From NCBI GenBank assembly GCA_963742585.1, contig CAVUMI010000009.1:2046001-2110000 (forward strand): a stretch of 64,000 nucleotides of DNA, read 5' to 3'. Positions within the stretch are counted from its first letter, which is position 1; every line of letters begins with the position of its first letter. Position numbers and translations under genes: made by a program. The notes under the pieces are model-generated. The model was not told the origin of the DNA. It was given only the letters and a program-made list of their open reading frames with translations, and did no database searches. The stretch is from JACDEA01 sp963742585. Lineage in GTDB: Bacteria > Actinomycetota > Acidimicrobiia > Acidimicrobiales > JACDEA01. Shown piece after piece: positions 9,129-18,704 of this stretch.

Positions 9129-10165
9129 CGCGACGCGACCCGCGCCTTCATTTCCCCTAGCGGGATCTGGTACGTGGGGCGCTCCTCGATGCAACGGAAG
9201 CCAAGCGCGTGGTTGATGTTGAGCATCGGCGCATTGCTGCCGGCGTTCTGCGTCGTGACCCGGCGGACCGCCGGTCGCTCGTCGATGAGCCGCAGCAGCA
9301 TCTCTGCCTTGAGCCACCGGCCGAGGCCCCTGTCGCGATGGTTCGGGTCGACGCCGGTATCGCCCTGAAAACCGCGGGTCGGCCATGTGGCAGTGGGGAG
9401 CACGATCTCGGTGTAACCGGCGATCGACGCCCGACGGCGCATGGAGGGCCGCGATCACCCACTGCTCCGCTCCGCGTGCCGCGAGAGCCGCTTCCCTTTG
9501 CCGGAGGAGGTCGACGGTGAACACCTCGTCTTCGACGTCAAAGTCCTCGCGGGGAGCGGTGTTCATGATCGATTGCGCGGCGACGAACGCGTCGACGGAT
9601 CCGGTGGGCATGGTGCGTCCCAGGCCTCGAGCCGGTAGTCGGCGGCCCGCTCCTTGGCGCCGTCGACCCAGCGATGGAGGAGGTCGAGGTCGAGCTGATC
9701 GGTGTCGAGCGCGTTGAAGTGGCCGGTGAAGGCGAGACGCCCGCCCAACGCCTGCAAGAACGCGGCGCCGGCGGGAATGCGGGGCCGGGCCGACACGTCG
9801 AGCAGCGTGCGGCTATGTGCCGCTGCGACCTCGACGAGCGGCTGGAGCAGGCGAGTGGCGAGTCCTTTACGGCGCGCCTCGGGGCGAACGTAGGCCCAGA
9901 ACGAGGCAAGGTTCTGGTTGGCCTCCTCCTCCCAGAGCATGAAGAAGCTGAGCCCGAGCATCCGCCGGTGGCCTTCGTCCCATGCGGCCCACGCCCAGAT
10001 CTTGCGGGCATCGGGAGCGTCGCGCATCCACGCGGCGAAGTCGGCGAACGGCTGCGGCTCGTCGTCAGGGACGGCCTCGACGTCGATACTGGCGACCAGA
10101 TCGTGGTGGGCCGCCAGCTCGACGTCGGGCGCCCCAGCCGGATCGAACGGTTCGATCGTCACCAC
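9125..10165 (-). CDS. Tandem-domain GNAT acetyltransferase B
   Basis: About 347 residues, start ATG 10165 (MVTIEPFDPAGAPDVEL). The N-terminal GNAT has AYVRPEARRKGLATRLLQPL; the C-terminal GNAT has VDPNHRDRGLGRWLKAEMLL and ends with MLNINHALGFRCIEERP. Two frameshifts near 9600 and 9440 join the halves. It overlaps paralogue A by 4 nt, implying translational coupling. Function is inferred only to the level of acetyl-CoA-dependent N-acyltransferase. Confidence 0.8.
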
Positions 10166-10219
10166 CCCGTTGTATCGGCCCTCGGCCCGCTAAGCGACTC
10201 AATAACTACCGTGACGCCC

Positions 10220-10804
10220 ATGGCTGCGATCGTGACGCTGGAAGTGGCCGACCCCGCGCCGGCTTGGGTCGACCTCGGATTCTCGGTGACGGACGGCGTA
10301 TGCGCGATCGACGGCATCGCGTACGTGCTCGACGCCGCCGGCAAGGGAATCGTCTCCTGGACCGTCGACGGGCTGGCCGACAAGGACGTCAACGGCCTAT
10401 CGGACGGTCCGGTGATCGTGGCCGGGACAGACCCGGGTCACGCCAACGGCGTCGTCGCGCTCGATCACCTCGTGATCTCGACGCCCGACCTCGGCCGGGC
10501 CATCGAAGGGTTCGAAGCCGCCGGCCTCGATCTGCGCCGCACCCGCGACGCGGGCCGGATCCACCAAGCGTTCTTCAAAGCCGGCGAGGTCGTCCTCGAG
10601 GTGATCGGCCCACCCCAGCCGAGCGGCGACGGCCCGGCCCGGTTCTTCGGGCTGGCGTGGACGGTCGCCGATCTCGACGCGACGGCTGCCTACCTGGGCG
10701 ACCGCCTCCACCCCGCCAAGGACGCCGTACAGAAGGGCCGGCGCATCGCCACCCTGGACAAAACCGCCGGCTCCACCGTCGCCCACGCTTTCATGTCGCC
10801 CTGA
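10220..10804 (+). CDS. VOC/glyoxalase-like domain protein
   Basis: Intact 194-residue protein. Residues 1-75 are a family-specific N-terminus (VTDGVCAIDGIAYVLDAAGK). From about residue 80 a vicinal-oxygen-chelate half-barrel begins with VVALDHLVISTPDLGRAIEG. It includes FFKAGEVVLEVIGP, where the Glu would be a metal ligand, and a second betaalphabetabetabeta unit with FFGLAWTVADLDATAAYLGD. The His and Glu positions fit the glyoxalase/bleomycin-resistance superfamily, but the substrate cannot be named. It is divergent from the GNAT pair and convergent with glpQ across a palindromic spacer. Confidence 0.75.
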   Translation: MAAIVTLEVADPAPAWVDLGFSVTDGVCAIDGIAYVLDAAGKGIVSWTVDGLADKDVNGLSDGPVIVAGTDPGHANGVVALDHLVISTPDLGRAIEGFEAAGLDLRRTRDAGRIHQAFFKAGEVVLEVIGPPQPSGDGPARFFGLAWTVADLDATAAYLGDRLHPAKDAVQKGRRIATLDKTAGSTVAHAFMSP

Positions 10805-10806
10805 CC

Positions 10807-10934
10807 GCGCCTCCAAGTTTCAGTTTTGGAACCAACTGCCTCCAAGATGATCTCGCAGGCCGAAACGACCGATTTTCAGAGCGCCCTTTGGGATCCTGGA
10901 GGCACGACGTTGTAATTCTGCAACTTGGAGGCAG
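10807..10934. repeat. Long imperfect palindrome between convergent genes
   Basis: The 42 nt at 10807-10848 align with the reverse complement of 10893-10934 at 32 of 42 positions. Each arm also carries two copies of a TGCCTCCAAG-like 10-mer, so the motif occurs four times in symmetrical order. The 44-nt centre is not repeated. It fills the whole 132-nt gap between two convergent genes, so it may act as a bidirectional terminator. The degree of pairing and its length look more like a decayed MITE or REP-type element. There is no T-run. Confidence 0.55.
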
Positions 10935-10936
10935 GG

Positions 10937-11780
10937 CTAGGCCGTAGCGAGCACCTCGTTTAGGACTGAGGGGCGGTCGGTGATGATGCCGTCGGTGCCG
11001 AGGGCGAGCAGGCGGCGCATCTCGGCGGCGTCGTCGATGGTCCATACGTGGACGGCCAGGCCCGCGTCGTGGGCGCGGGCGACGAAGCGCTCGTCGACGA
11101 GGACGACGTCGCCGAACGTCGCCGGCACCTGGAGCGCGCTGTGCTGCGTGACAGCCTCCGGCGTCGGTAGGCCGTCGCGGACCGCCTGGTAGAACGCGGC
11201 CACGGTCGCCGTGCCCGCCGACGTGCTCACCTCCGGGGCGTACTGCCTGAACGCGTCGGTGGCGCCGTCGAGAAACGAGGCGACGATCACGTCGTCGGCG
11301 CGGCCGTACTCACGCAGCAAGCGGGCGAGAAGTTCCTCGTACGGCTCGACGACCGGCGCGGTCTGCTTGATGTCGAGGTTGAGGAACACACCGGGCAGCG
11401 CTTCGAGCACCTCCCGCAACGTCGCGATGCCGAACTCGCGATCGTCCGGCGCCCGACCGCGGTAGACGTACTCCTCGTCGGGCCGCCCGGGCGCCACCAC
11501 CTCACCCGGAACCCACCAGTACGCATTGTCCAGCGCCTGCACCTCGGCCAGCGTCATGGCCGCGATCGCGCCCGACGCGTTAGTAGTGCGATCGACGGTG
11601 GCGTCGTGACACACCACCAGCTCATGGTCGGCGGTGCGCGTGCACGTCGAGCTCCAACGCGTGGGCGCCGTTCTTCATCGCCTGCCGAAGCGTGAACAGC
11701 GCGCTCGACGGCGCCTCGCGTGCGCCGCCCTGGTGCGCGTAATTCAGCACGCGCCGTTCAAGCCACGGGTTGGTCGGCAC
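10937..11780 (-). CDS. glpQ: Glycerophosphodiester phosphodiesterase
   Basis: GDPD-family TIM barrel that hydrolyses glycerophosphodiesters to glycerol-3-phosphate and alcohol. From GTG 11780: NYAHQGGAREAPSSALFTLR (the HxG..E start motif), then GAHALELDVHAHR and, after a frameshift, VVCHDATVDRTTN. The GDPD ligands E, D and H lie in these segments. Later motifs are FLNLDIKQTAP, VIVASFLDGAT and VHVWTIDDAAEMRRLLALGT, followed by DGIITDRPSVL. No signal peptide is visible, so it is probably cytoplasmic. It is divergent from the enoyl-CoA hydratase gene. Confidence 0.88.
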
Positions 11781-11803
11781 GACAGAAGACTACGTTGCGT
11801 TCG

Positions 11804-12578
11804 ATGAGTGACATCCTGCTGCGGGAGGTCGACAACCGCGTCGCCGTCCTCACCTTGAACCGTCCCGAGGCCCGCAACGCGCTCGAGCAGCGCGCTGCTG
11901 GCGAAACTGCCGGTGGCGATGAGCGAGGCCGATGCCGACGACGCGGTGGACGTCGTGATCCTCACCGGTGCCGACCCGGCATTCTGCGCCGGGCTCGACC
12001 TGAAGGAGTTGGGCTCGACCGGCGACAATCTGCGTGGCAGCCCCGGAAGCGGAGGCAACCCGTGGCCACCGATGACCAAACCGGTGATCGGCGCCATCAA
12101 CGGCGCGACTGTGACCGGCGGGTTCGAGATCGCGCTGCAGTGCGACTTCCTTGTCGCATCGGAGCGCGCGTTGTTCGGCGACACGCACTCGCGGGTCGGC
12201 ATCGTTCCCGGCTGGGGCCTAACCGTGCTTCTGCCGCAAGCCATCGGCGTGCGCCGGGCCCGCGAGATGAGCCTCACCGGCAATTTCATGGGCGCGGCCG
12301 AGGCCCTGCAGTTCGGTCTCGTGAACAAGGTGGTCCCCCACGACGAACTCCTGCCGACCGCAAAGGCGCTGGCGGCTGACATCGTCTCCAACGATCAGGC
12401 TGCGGTACGCACCATGCTCGCCGAGTACCGCCGCACTACGTCCACCACCGTCGAGGAGGGCCTCAAGATCGAGGGCGAAGTCGCTCGTGAGTGGCGCCGC
12501 TCGCGGGGTGGCTTCGACCCCGCCGATGTCGAACGGCGCCGCGCCGCCATCATGCAGCGCGGCCGCGCCCAGGCCTAG
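11804..12578 (+). CDS. Enoyl-CoA hydratase/isomerase family protein
   Basis: Crotonase-fold protein of about 257 residues. It starts MSDILLREVDNRVAVLTLNR, then PEARNAL. A frameshift near 11900 leads into VVILTGADPAFCAGLDLKEL, the oxyanion-hole region. The second oxyanion segment is GAINGATVTGGFEIALQCDF, followed by GDTHSRVGIVPGWG and LTGNFMGAAEALQFGLVNKV. Glu and other catalytic positions are compatible with hydratase activity in fatty-acid degradation, but the substrate range is unknown. It converges tail to tail with the PfkB kinase with a 4-nt overlap. Confidence 0.85.
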
Positions 12579-13592
12579 ACGCCCGCGGCGGCTGCAAGTT
12601 CGGCCAGCGAAGTAGGCGGACGCGGGCCGAGGTACTTGATGCACTCTGCGGCGCACAGGTTGGCGAGGCGCGGCGCAGCGGTCGAGGTCATAGCTGTGGG
12701 TGAGTCCGAAGAGGAACCCGGCGGCGTAAAGGTCCCCGGCGCCGGTGGTGTCGACCACGGTGCCGTCGCCCGCGGCGGGTGCGGTGTGGCGATCGTCGCC
12801 GGCGACGACGACCGATCCGTTCGGCCCCAACGTGACCGACACGATCTCGCACGCCGCCGCGGCGCGCTCGATCGCGGCGTCGAGATCGTCGAGTTCGTAC
12901 AGCGACATGATCTCGGCCTCGTTGGCGAAGAGCACGTCGACCGAGTCCTCCAGCAGTGCGACGAACTCACCGCGGAAGCGATCGACGCAGAACGAGTCCG
13001 ACAACGTGAGCGCCACGCGACCGCCGGCGTCGGCGGCCAGGGCTATCGCCCGCCGGAACGCATGCTTGGCCGCCGGTGGATCCCACAGGTAGCCCTCGAG
13101 GTAGACCACCGACGCCCGCGCGATCAACGCCGGATCGACATCGTCGGGGCCGAGCTCGGTCGATGCTCCGAGGAATGTGTTCATCGTCCGCTCGGCGTCG
13201 GGCGTGACGATGATGAAGGACTGTGCGGTGGCCGGCCCACTGGTCGCCGGCGGGGTGACGAACTCGACCCCCGCAGCGCGTAGATCATGGGTGTACACCG
13301 CGCCGAGCTGGTCGTCGCGCACCTTGCCGATGAACGCGGCGCGTCCACCCAAGGACGCAATCCCGGCCGTGGTGTTGGCGGCGGAGCCACCCGATGCCTC
13401 CAACGCGGGGCCCATGTCGCCGTAGATCGCCGCGGCCTCCGTCGAGTCCACCAGCTGCATCGCGGCCTTCGTCAGCCCGTGGGACGCCAGGAAGGCGTCA
13501 TCTTCATGCGTGAGGATGTCGACGATGGCGTTGCCCAGAGCGACGACGTCGAGGTTGTTGTCGCGCCGGAGGCGCTCAGTGTTAGTAGCCAC
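12575..13592 (-). CDS. PfkB-family carbohydrate/nucleoside kinase
   Basis: Ribokinase-superfamily kinase (about 338 residues) resembling adenosine kinases and related sugar kinases. Visible: DVVALGNAIVDILTHEDDAF, the first PfkB signature ASGGSAANTTAGIASLGGRA, and the second signature DTTGAGDLYAAGFLFGLTHS with the catalytic Asp of the anion hole. A single frameshift precedes the C-terminal NLCAAECIKYLGPRPP. The GTG at 13592 is the first in-frame start and is divergent from pepN. The substrate is not determinable; adenosine or a sugar is likely. Confidence 0.85.
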
Positions 13593-13616
13593 GGGCGGCG
13601 AAAGTAGCGTGAACCT

Positions 13617-16145
13617 ATGCCCCAGCGATCGCACCGGCTCCCCCGAACGGCCGAACCTCAGCACTACGACGTCACGCTGGCGCCTGATCTGGCCAACGCG
13701 ACCTTCACCGGCGACGAGCACGTTCGGCTCCTCGTCCACGAACCGACCGACACCGTGGTGCTCAACGCGGCGGAACTCGAGATCCTCACCGCCGAGATGG
13801 TCGATGACATGGGCGTTCGGCTCGAAGGCACCGTCAGCTACGACGAGGAGCTCCAGCAGGCGACCATCGGCCTGTCGGAAACCGCAGCATCCGGGCACTG
13901 GACGCTGCACCTCACCTTCGCGGGGATTCTCAACGACAAGCTCCGCGGCTTCTATCGGAGCACCTACGTAGACGACGACGGCGTCGAGCGGGTCATCGCC
14001 ACGACCCAGTTCGAGTCCACTGATGCCCGCCGGGCGTTCCCGTGCTGGGACGAGCCCGACTTCAAGGCGGTCTTCGCGGTGCGGCTCATCGTCGACGCCG
14101 ACCTCACCGCGATCTCCAACAGCGCGGCGCTCGAGGAAACCGACCTCGGCAACGGCAAACGCCAGGTCACCTTCGCCGACACCATTCGCATGTCGACCTA
14201 TCTGGTGGCCTTTGTCGTCGGCCCGTTCGACGTGACTGAGCCGGTCGACGTAGACGGAGTCCCGCTCCGCGTGGCAGCAGTTCGGGGCAAGGCCCACCTC
14301 ACCGGTTGGGCACTGGAGACCGGTGCGCATTCGTTGCGGTTCTTCCGCGAGTACTTCGGCCTGCCCTACCCCGGCGACAAGCTCGACCTCATCGCCATTC
14401 CCGACTTCGCGTTCGGCGCCATGGAGAACCTGGGCGCGGTCACATTCCGCGAGACCGCCCTGCTCGCCGACAGCCAGCTGGCGTCGCGGGGCGACCTCGA
14501 GATGATCGCCGACGTCGTCGCCCACGAGATCGCGCACATGTGGTTCGGCGACCTGGTGACGATGAAGTGGTGGAACGGCATCTGGCTCAACGAAGCGTTT
14601 GCCACCTTCATGGAGCTCCTCGCCGTTGATGCGTTCCGTCCGGAGTGGGAGCGCTGGGTGACGTTCGGGACGAGCCGGGCCGCGGCCATGACCATCGACG
14701 CCCTGCGCTCCACCCGCCCGATCGAGTTCCCGGTGGATCGGCCCGAGGAGGCCGAGGACATGTTCGACATCCTCACGTACCAGAAGGGTGCCGCGGTGCT
14801 GCGCATGCTCGAGCAGTACCTGGGCGCCGAGGCCTTCCGTCAGGGCATCGTCTACTACCTGAGCAAACACAGTTACGGCAACGCGGAGACCACCGACCTC
14901 TGGGACGCGCTAGAGGAGTCCACCGGCGAAGGCGTTCGCGAACTGATGGACAGCTGGATCTTCCAGGGCGGGCATCCGGTGATCACTACCGAGCCTGCGC
15001 CCGACGGCGCGTCGCTGACACTTCGGCAGCATCAGTTCCGCTACCTCGACGACGGCGATCCGAAGGCCCAATGGCAGGTGCCGGTGCTCGTGCGGGCCAA
15101 CGGCACTCAGCAGCGTGTCCTGCTGACCGATGAGGAAGCCACCGCCGATCTCGGTGGCAAGGTCGACGCCGCCGTGGTCAACGACGGAGGCTGGGGCTTC
15201 TACCGCGTGCAGTATCCACTGGAGCGCCTCCCCGCGTTGGTGGCCAGCGGGCTCTCGCGCCTCGAGCGGTTCAATCTGGTCAGCGACGTCTGGGCCACGG
15301 TGCTGTCGGGCCGCGCGCCCTTGACCGACTTCATCGAGCTGGTCGGCCTGCTGCGTGACGACGATGACCCCAATGTGTGGGCGGCAATCCTCGGTCCTCT
15401 CGGACTCCTTGATCGGGTCGTAGCCGACGGCGGCCGCGACGTCCTGCGCACGTTCGTTCGCAGCCTTGCCGGGCCGGCCTTGGCAAAGGTGGGTTGGGAC
15501 CCTGCCGGCGACGAGCCCGAACGCACCTCGCGGCTGCGCGCCGCGTTGGTCACCTCGTTGGGCACCATCGGGGCCGACCCCGAGGTACAGCGCGAAGCCG
15601 CCGAGCGTCACGCCCGCTACGTCGATGACCGGTCGTCGCTCCATCCCGATCTCGTGGGGCCGGTCATCACGACCGTGGCCCACGGCGGCGGCGAGGCGGA
15701 GTACACGACGTTCCTCAGCCGTTTCCGGGCACCGGCCACGCCTCAGGAACAGATCAGGTATCTCTACGCGCTCGCTGAGTTCCCCTCGCGCCCGCTCGTG
15801 GAGCGCACACTTGACCTGGCTATCACCGAGGTGCGGACGCAGAACGCACCGTTCGTCATCAACACCGCGCTGGGAAACCGGTTGGCCGGCGACCTGGCCT
15901 GGGACTTCGTGAAGACGCGCTGGGACACACTCACCGAGCGCTTCCCCCACAAGATGCTCGACCGCATGGTCACCAACGTCGTGTACTTCACTAAACCCGA
16001 GATGGCGGCCGACGTGCACGCCTTCTTCGCGGAGCATCCGATCCCCACCGGGCAAAAGCAGCTCGAGCAGACCCTCGAACGGCTCGACATTCACACTGCC
16101 TTCGCCGGACGGGAGGCAGCCGCAATCCCCGACGCGCTCAGCTAG
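13617..16145 (+). CDS. pepN: Aminopeptidase N (M1 family)
   Basis: Intact 842-residue zinc aminopeptidase that removes N-terminal residues from peptides. The exopeptidase motif FGAMENLGAVTF lies at about residue 265. The zinc site HEIAHMWFGDLVTMKWWNGI begins at about residue 302, with the third ligand in WLNEAFATFMELL. The N-terminal beta-saddle (RFESTDARRAFPCWDEPDFK-type segment) and the C-terminal helical ERAP1-like domain are both present, giving the normal length. There is no signal peptide, so it is cytoplasmic. The last bases overlap the antisense xseB end. Confidence 0.95.
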   Translation: MPQRSHRLPRTAEPQHYDVTLAPDLANATFTGDEHVRLLVHEPTDTVVLNAAELEILTAEMVDDMGVRLEGTVSYDEELQQATIGLSETAASGHWTLHLTFAGILNDKLRGFYRSTYVDDDGVERVIATTQFESTDARRAFPCWDEPDFKAVFAVRLIVDADLTAISNSAALEETDLGNGKRQVTFADTIRMSTYLVAFVVGPFDVTEPVDVDGVPLRVAAVRGKAHLTGWALETGAHSLRFFREYFGLPYPGDKLDLIAIPDFAFGAMENLGAVTFRETALLADSQLASRGDLEMIADVVAHEIAHMWFGDLVTMKWWNGIWLNEAFATFMELLAVDAFRPEWERWVTFGTSRAAAMTIDALRSTRPIEFPVDRPEEAEDMFDILTYQKGAAVLRMLEQYLGAEAFRQGIVYYLSKHSYGNAETTDLWDALEESTGEGVRELMDSWIFQGGHPVITTEPAPDGASLTLRQHQFRYLDDGDPKAQWQVPVLVRANGTQQRVLLTDEEATADLGGKVDAAVVNDGGWGFYRVQYPLERLPALVASGLSRLERFNLVSDVWATVLSGRAPLTDFIELVGLLRDDDDPNVWAAILGPLGLLDRVVADGGRDVLRTFVRSLAGPALAKVGWDPAGDEPERTSRLRAALVTSLGTIGADPEVQREAAERHARYVDDRSSLHPDLVGPVITTVAHGGGEAEYTTFLSRFRAPATPQEQIRYLYALAEFPSRPLVERTLDLAITEVRTQNAPFVINTALGNRLAGDLAWDFVKTRWDTLTERFPHKMLDRMVTNVVYFTKPEMAADVHAFFAEHPIPTGQKQLEQTLERLDIHTAFAGREAAAIPDALS

Positions 16146-16392
16146 CGGGCGGGCGGGACTGCAACTTCTCGATGCGCTCCTGCACTCGCGCCAGCCGTTC
16201 GGCCGCGAGCGCGTGCAGGCGACCCGCTTCCTCGTACAGAGCCGTCGCCGCTTCGATCCCGATATCACCCGCAGCCATCTGGTCGGTCAACCCTTCCAGT
16301 TGCGCGACGAGCTCCTCGAAGGTTGGTTCGCCGTCGGTCACTTGTGTCTCCCGATCGCCATCCGGCTTCGCCTCCGGCTCACTGCTCCACAT
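16138..16392 (-). CDS. xseB: Exodeoxyribonuclease VII small subunit
   Basis: Short helical subunit of exonuclease VII, which degrades single-stranded DNA. The core TFEELVAQLEGLTDQMAAGD is followed by GIEAATALYEEAGRLHALAA, typical of XseB. The ATG at 16392 lies inside the end of xseA (14-nt overlap), indicating coupling. A GTG further in (VTDGEPTFEEL) is an alternative start and would give a 70-residue protein. Intact. Confidence 0.9.
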   Translation of the reverse strand: MWSSEPEAKPDGDRETQVTDGEPTFEELVAQLEGLTDQMAAGDIGIEAATALYEEAGRLHALAAERLARVQERIEKLQSRPPAS

Positions 16393-17580
16393 CCTCCACT
16401 CGGGCGCCGATGCGCCCACCAGCCAGCTGGATGGCCAGCGCGTCGGCCACCGAGACGTCCGCCGGCCCGCGAATGACCTCGCCTTTGGCGTTCCGCACCA
16501 CCGCGTAGCCGCGTTCGAGCACACGCGATGGCGCCAGCGCTTCCATCTGCCGTAGGGCGGCGCCGAGGCGACTCGTGACACCAGGGAGAAGCCGGGCGGG
16601 ATTCACCAGCTCGAACCGGGCCCCGGCCCGCTGCAGGCGCGCCGTCGCCACGCCGAGGCCGGCGTCGAGCGCGCGCTCGGGCGTGACCGACTCCAAGCGG
16701 GCGAGGGCGCGGCCGTGGCGCTGCTCGACAACGAGGCGCGCCTGGTGGATGAGGTCGTCGAGGGCGCGCTCCAACTCCACACGCGAGGGCACGACCGCGG
16801 CGGCGGCCATCGAAGGCGTGCCACAGCGCAGGTCGGCTACTTCGTCGCACAGCGGTCTATCGCCCTCGTGGCCGATGGCCGACACCACCGCGGTTCCCGC
16901 GCCGCCGATAGCCCGACACAGCTCCTCGTCGCTGAACGTGAGCAGCTGCGTGGCGTCGCCGCCGCCGCGGGCCAGGATGATCACCTGGATGTCGGGCCTG
17001 ACGTCGAAGGCGCGGAGGGCGCCGATGACCGCCTCCGCGGCGCCAGCGCCCGAGACCGGCACCTCAGCGAACTCCACCGGATATCCCGGAAAGCGAACAG
17101 CGACGACCGACTCGATATCGGCGCGCACGGCCGCTTCGCTACCGCAGACGACACCGATGACCTCCGGCAGGCGCGGAATGGGACGTCGAACGCGGTCGAG
17201 AATTCCGGCGGCGGCGAGTCGCCGGCGGGCGTCGGCGACCGCGGCCGCCACGGCTCCCGCACCGACCGGAACGACCTCATCGGCCTCGAACTGCAGCTGT
17301 CCCCACTCGTTCTGATACCGGAGATTGCCGGTCACGCTCACCCGCTCGCCGGCCACGGTTCGGCACCGCGGCGCACGCGCCGGCGAGCACCAGACCGAGA
17401 TCTCCGCGGCCCGGTCGCGGAGGGTGAAGTAGATGCCGCCACTCGGCCGCCGCTTGGGCTGATGCACCTCGCCCTCGACCGCAACGCGACCGACGCCGGC
17501 CACCGACCCGCGATCTCTCCGCTCAGCTTGACCAAACTGAGTTTCCGCGGCGGCGCGTCGTCAGCCGAGAACAGCGTCAT
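16379..17580 (-). CDS. xseA: Exodeoxyribonuclease VII large subunit
   Basis: Catalytic subunit of exonuclease VII. From ATG 17580: LSLVKLSGEIAGR, then after one frameshift VAVEGEVHQPKRRPSGGIYF and TLRDRAAEISVWC, the OB-fold domain. The nuclease region has VIGVVCGSEAAVRADIESVV, VIILARGGGDATQLLTFSDE, VVSAIGHEGDRPLCDEVADL and GTPSMAAAAVVPSRVEL, closely following the family. The C-terminus ends with VLERGYAVVRNAKGEVI. About 400 residues, as expected. Confidence 0.93.
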
Positions 17581-17606
17581 CGGGTGACGACCTTACGTCG
17601 GCGGTG

Positions 17607-18059
17607 TTACTTCTTCGCCGTTGTCGCGGTGGTGGCCGCGCCGCCGCTGGCGGCCGAGGTGGGGGTCTGGAACTTGCAGACCTTGGTGTTGTAGTCGGTG
17701 ATCGCCTTCTGCGCCTCGTTGTACTTCGGCGTGATCTCGGTGAGCCGGGGCTGGAGCTCTGCCGCCTTGGTGGGCTCGATCACCGCTTGGAACCGGAGGC
17801 CGACGTACTCCTTGAGCACGGCGTAGTCGTCCTTGATCTCACCCGGAGCCTTGTCCGAGATCTTGTCCAGCGCGCTCTCGAAGGAGGTTCGGAGCCCGGC
17901 CATGTCGGCCGCCGACGTCGAGGTTGTGCGCAACGCTTCTTCGGCCGCCGACTTGAGACCCTTGCAATACGCAGAGTCGGAACCACCGCCGCCGTCGTCG
18001 CCGCACGCTCCGGCAATGAAGGCGAGGGCGAGCACGAGTACGGCCAGAGATCGACGCAT
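17607..18059 (-). CDS. Small secreted lipoprotein, function unknown
   Basis: Intact 150-residue protein. Residues 1-19 form a lipoprotein signal with lipobox IAGAC (MRRSLAVLVLALAFIAGAC), followed by DDGGGGS. The mature part is mostly helical and charged (GLRTSFESALDKISDKAPGE) with an Ala/Thr tail. Many actinobacteria encode such small four-helix lipoproteins of unknown role. I do not recognise a named family. It lies just downstream of xseA on the same strand but with its own start. Confidence 0.75.
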   Translation of the reverse strand: MRRSLAVLVLALAFIAGACGDDGGGGSDSAYCKGLKSAAEEALRTTSTSAADMAGLRTSFESALDKISDKAPGEIKDDYAVLKEYVGLRFQAVIEPTKAAELQPRLTEITPKYNEAQKAITDYNTKVCKFQTPTSAASGGAATTATTAKK

Positions 18060-18098
18060 GGAGCGGCAGCGTACCCGCGGCCAGCGCCGGCAGGCCTG

Positions 18099-18530
18099 TT
18101 AGGCGGCCGGTACCGGGACCAGCGTCGGGCGGCGGCGGGCGGCGGAGCGGGTCTGCGGGATGCGGCGCTCGAGCAGGCGTCGGGCCAGCCCGGGCACGTC
18201 ATCGAGCATCCCCAGGAACTCACGTCGTCCCATCACGAGCACGCGGAGGTCGGAGTCGGCCGTGACCGTGGTGGTCGCCGGCTCGTTGCGGAGCACCTCA
18301 ACGTCGTTGATCGGCTGTCCGGCGGTCACTCGACCCACAGCATCACCTTCGGCGGTCAGCTTGGCGTCACCGGCGACGACGGCGTAGAACCACCGCGGCA
18401 CATCGCCCTCATGCAGCAGAACGGTGCCGGCCGGGACCTCGACGTAGTCGGCGTGGCGGCGGATAGCTGCCCGTTCCCGACTCGTGCATTGCGCCAGCCA
18501 TTCGATGTCGCCCAACTCGTCCTTCGCCAT
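18099..18530 (-). CDS. Cyclic nucleotide-binding domain protein
   Basis: Intact 143-residue protein made almost entirely of one cNMP-binding fold. The cupin-like strands read VEVPAGTVLLHEGDVPRWFY and VAGDAKLTAEGDAVGRV, then NDVEVLRNEPATTTVTADSD. The phosphate-binding cassette is not canonical, since the usual FGE-x-ALL-x-x-x-xRxA is replaced by PINDVEVLRNEPATTTV. Ligand binding is therefore uncertain. No DNA-binding HTH is visible, unlike CRP. It starts at ATG 18530 with GGAGGCC upstream and may act as a small sensor. Confidence 0.7.
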   Translation of the reverse strand: MAKDELGDIEWLAQCTSRERAAIRRHADYVEVPAGTVLLHEGDVPRWFYAVVAGDAKLTAEGDAVGRVTAGQPINDVEVLRNEPATTTVTADSDLRVLVMGRREFLGMLDDVPGLARRLLERRIPQTRSAARRRPTLVPVPAA

Positions 18531-18704
18531 GGGGGCCTCCTTGTTGTGTGCCTTGAACGTATGGAAATCCGGCGAATCGGGCATCGCCCCAGCGCACTGT
18601 TGTGGTGGCCGTCCTGGCGAGGGGGCGGTCTCCGCCGCGGGGAGGAGATGGCCACCCGGCGGTGACAACGGTCACGCTGGCGCGCGGCCATCTACGCTCA
18701 CGGA

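Noticed and set aside
12219..14870. Long reverse-strand open frame of more than 880 codons
   Set aside because: It spans antisense to enoyl-CoA hydratase, the PfkB kinase and part of pepN. Only its middle third (the PfkB kinase) shows family motifs; the rest is low-complexity antisense of a GC-rich gene.
14910..16268. Antisense open frame of about 450 codons over pepN
   Set aside because: pepN is intact with all M1 motifs; the antisense product is Arg/Glu/Gly-rich without a recognisable domain.
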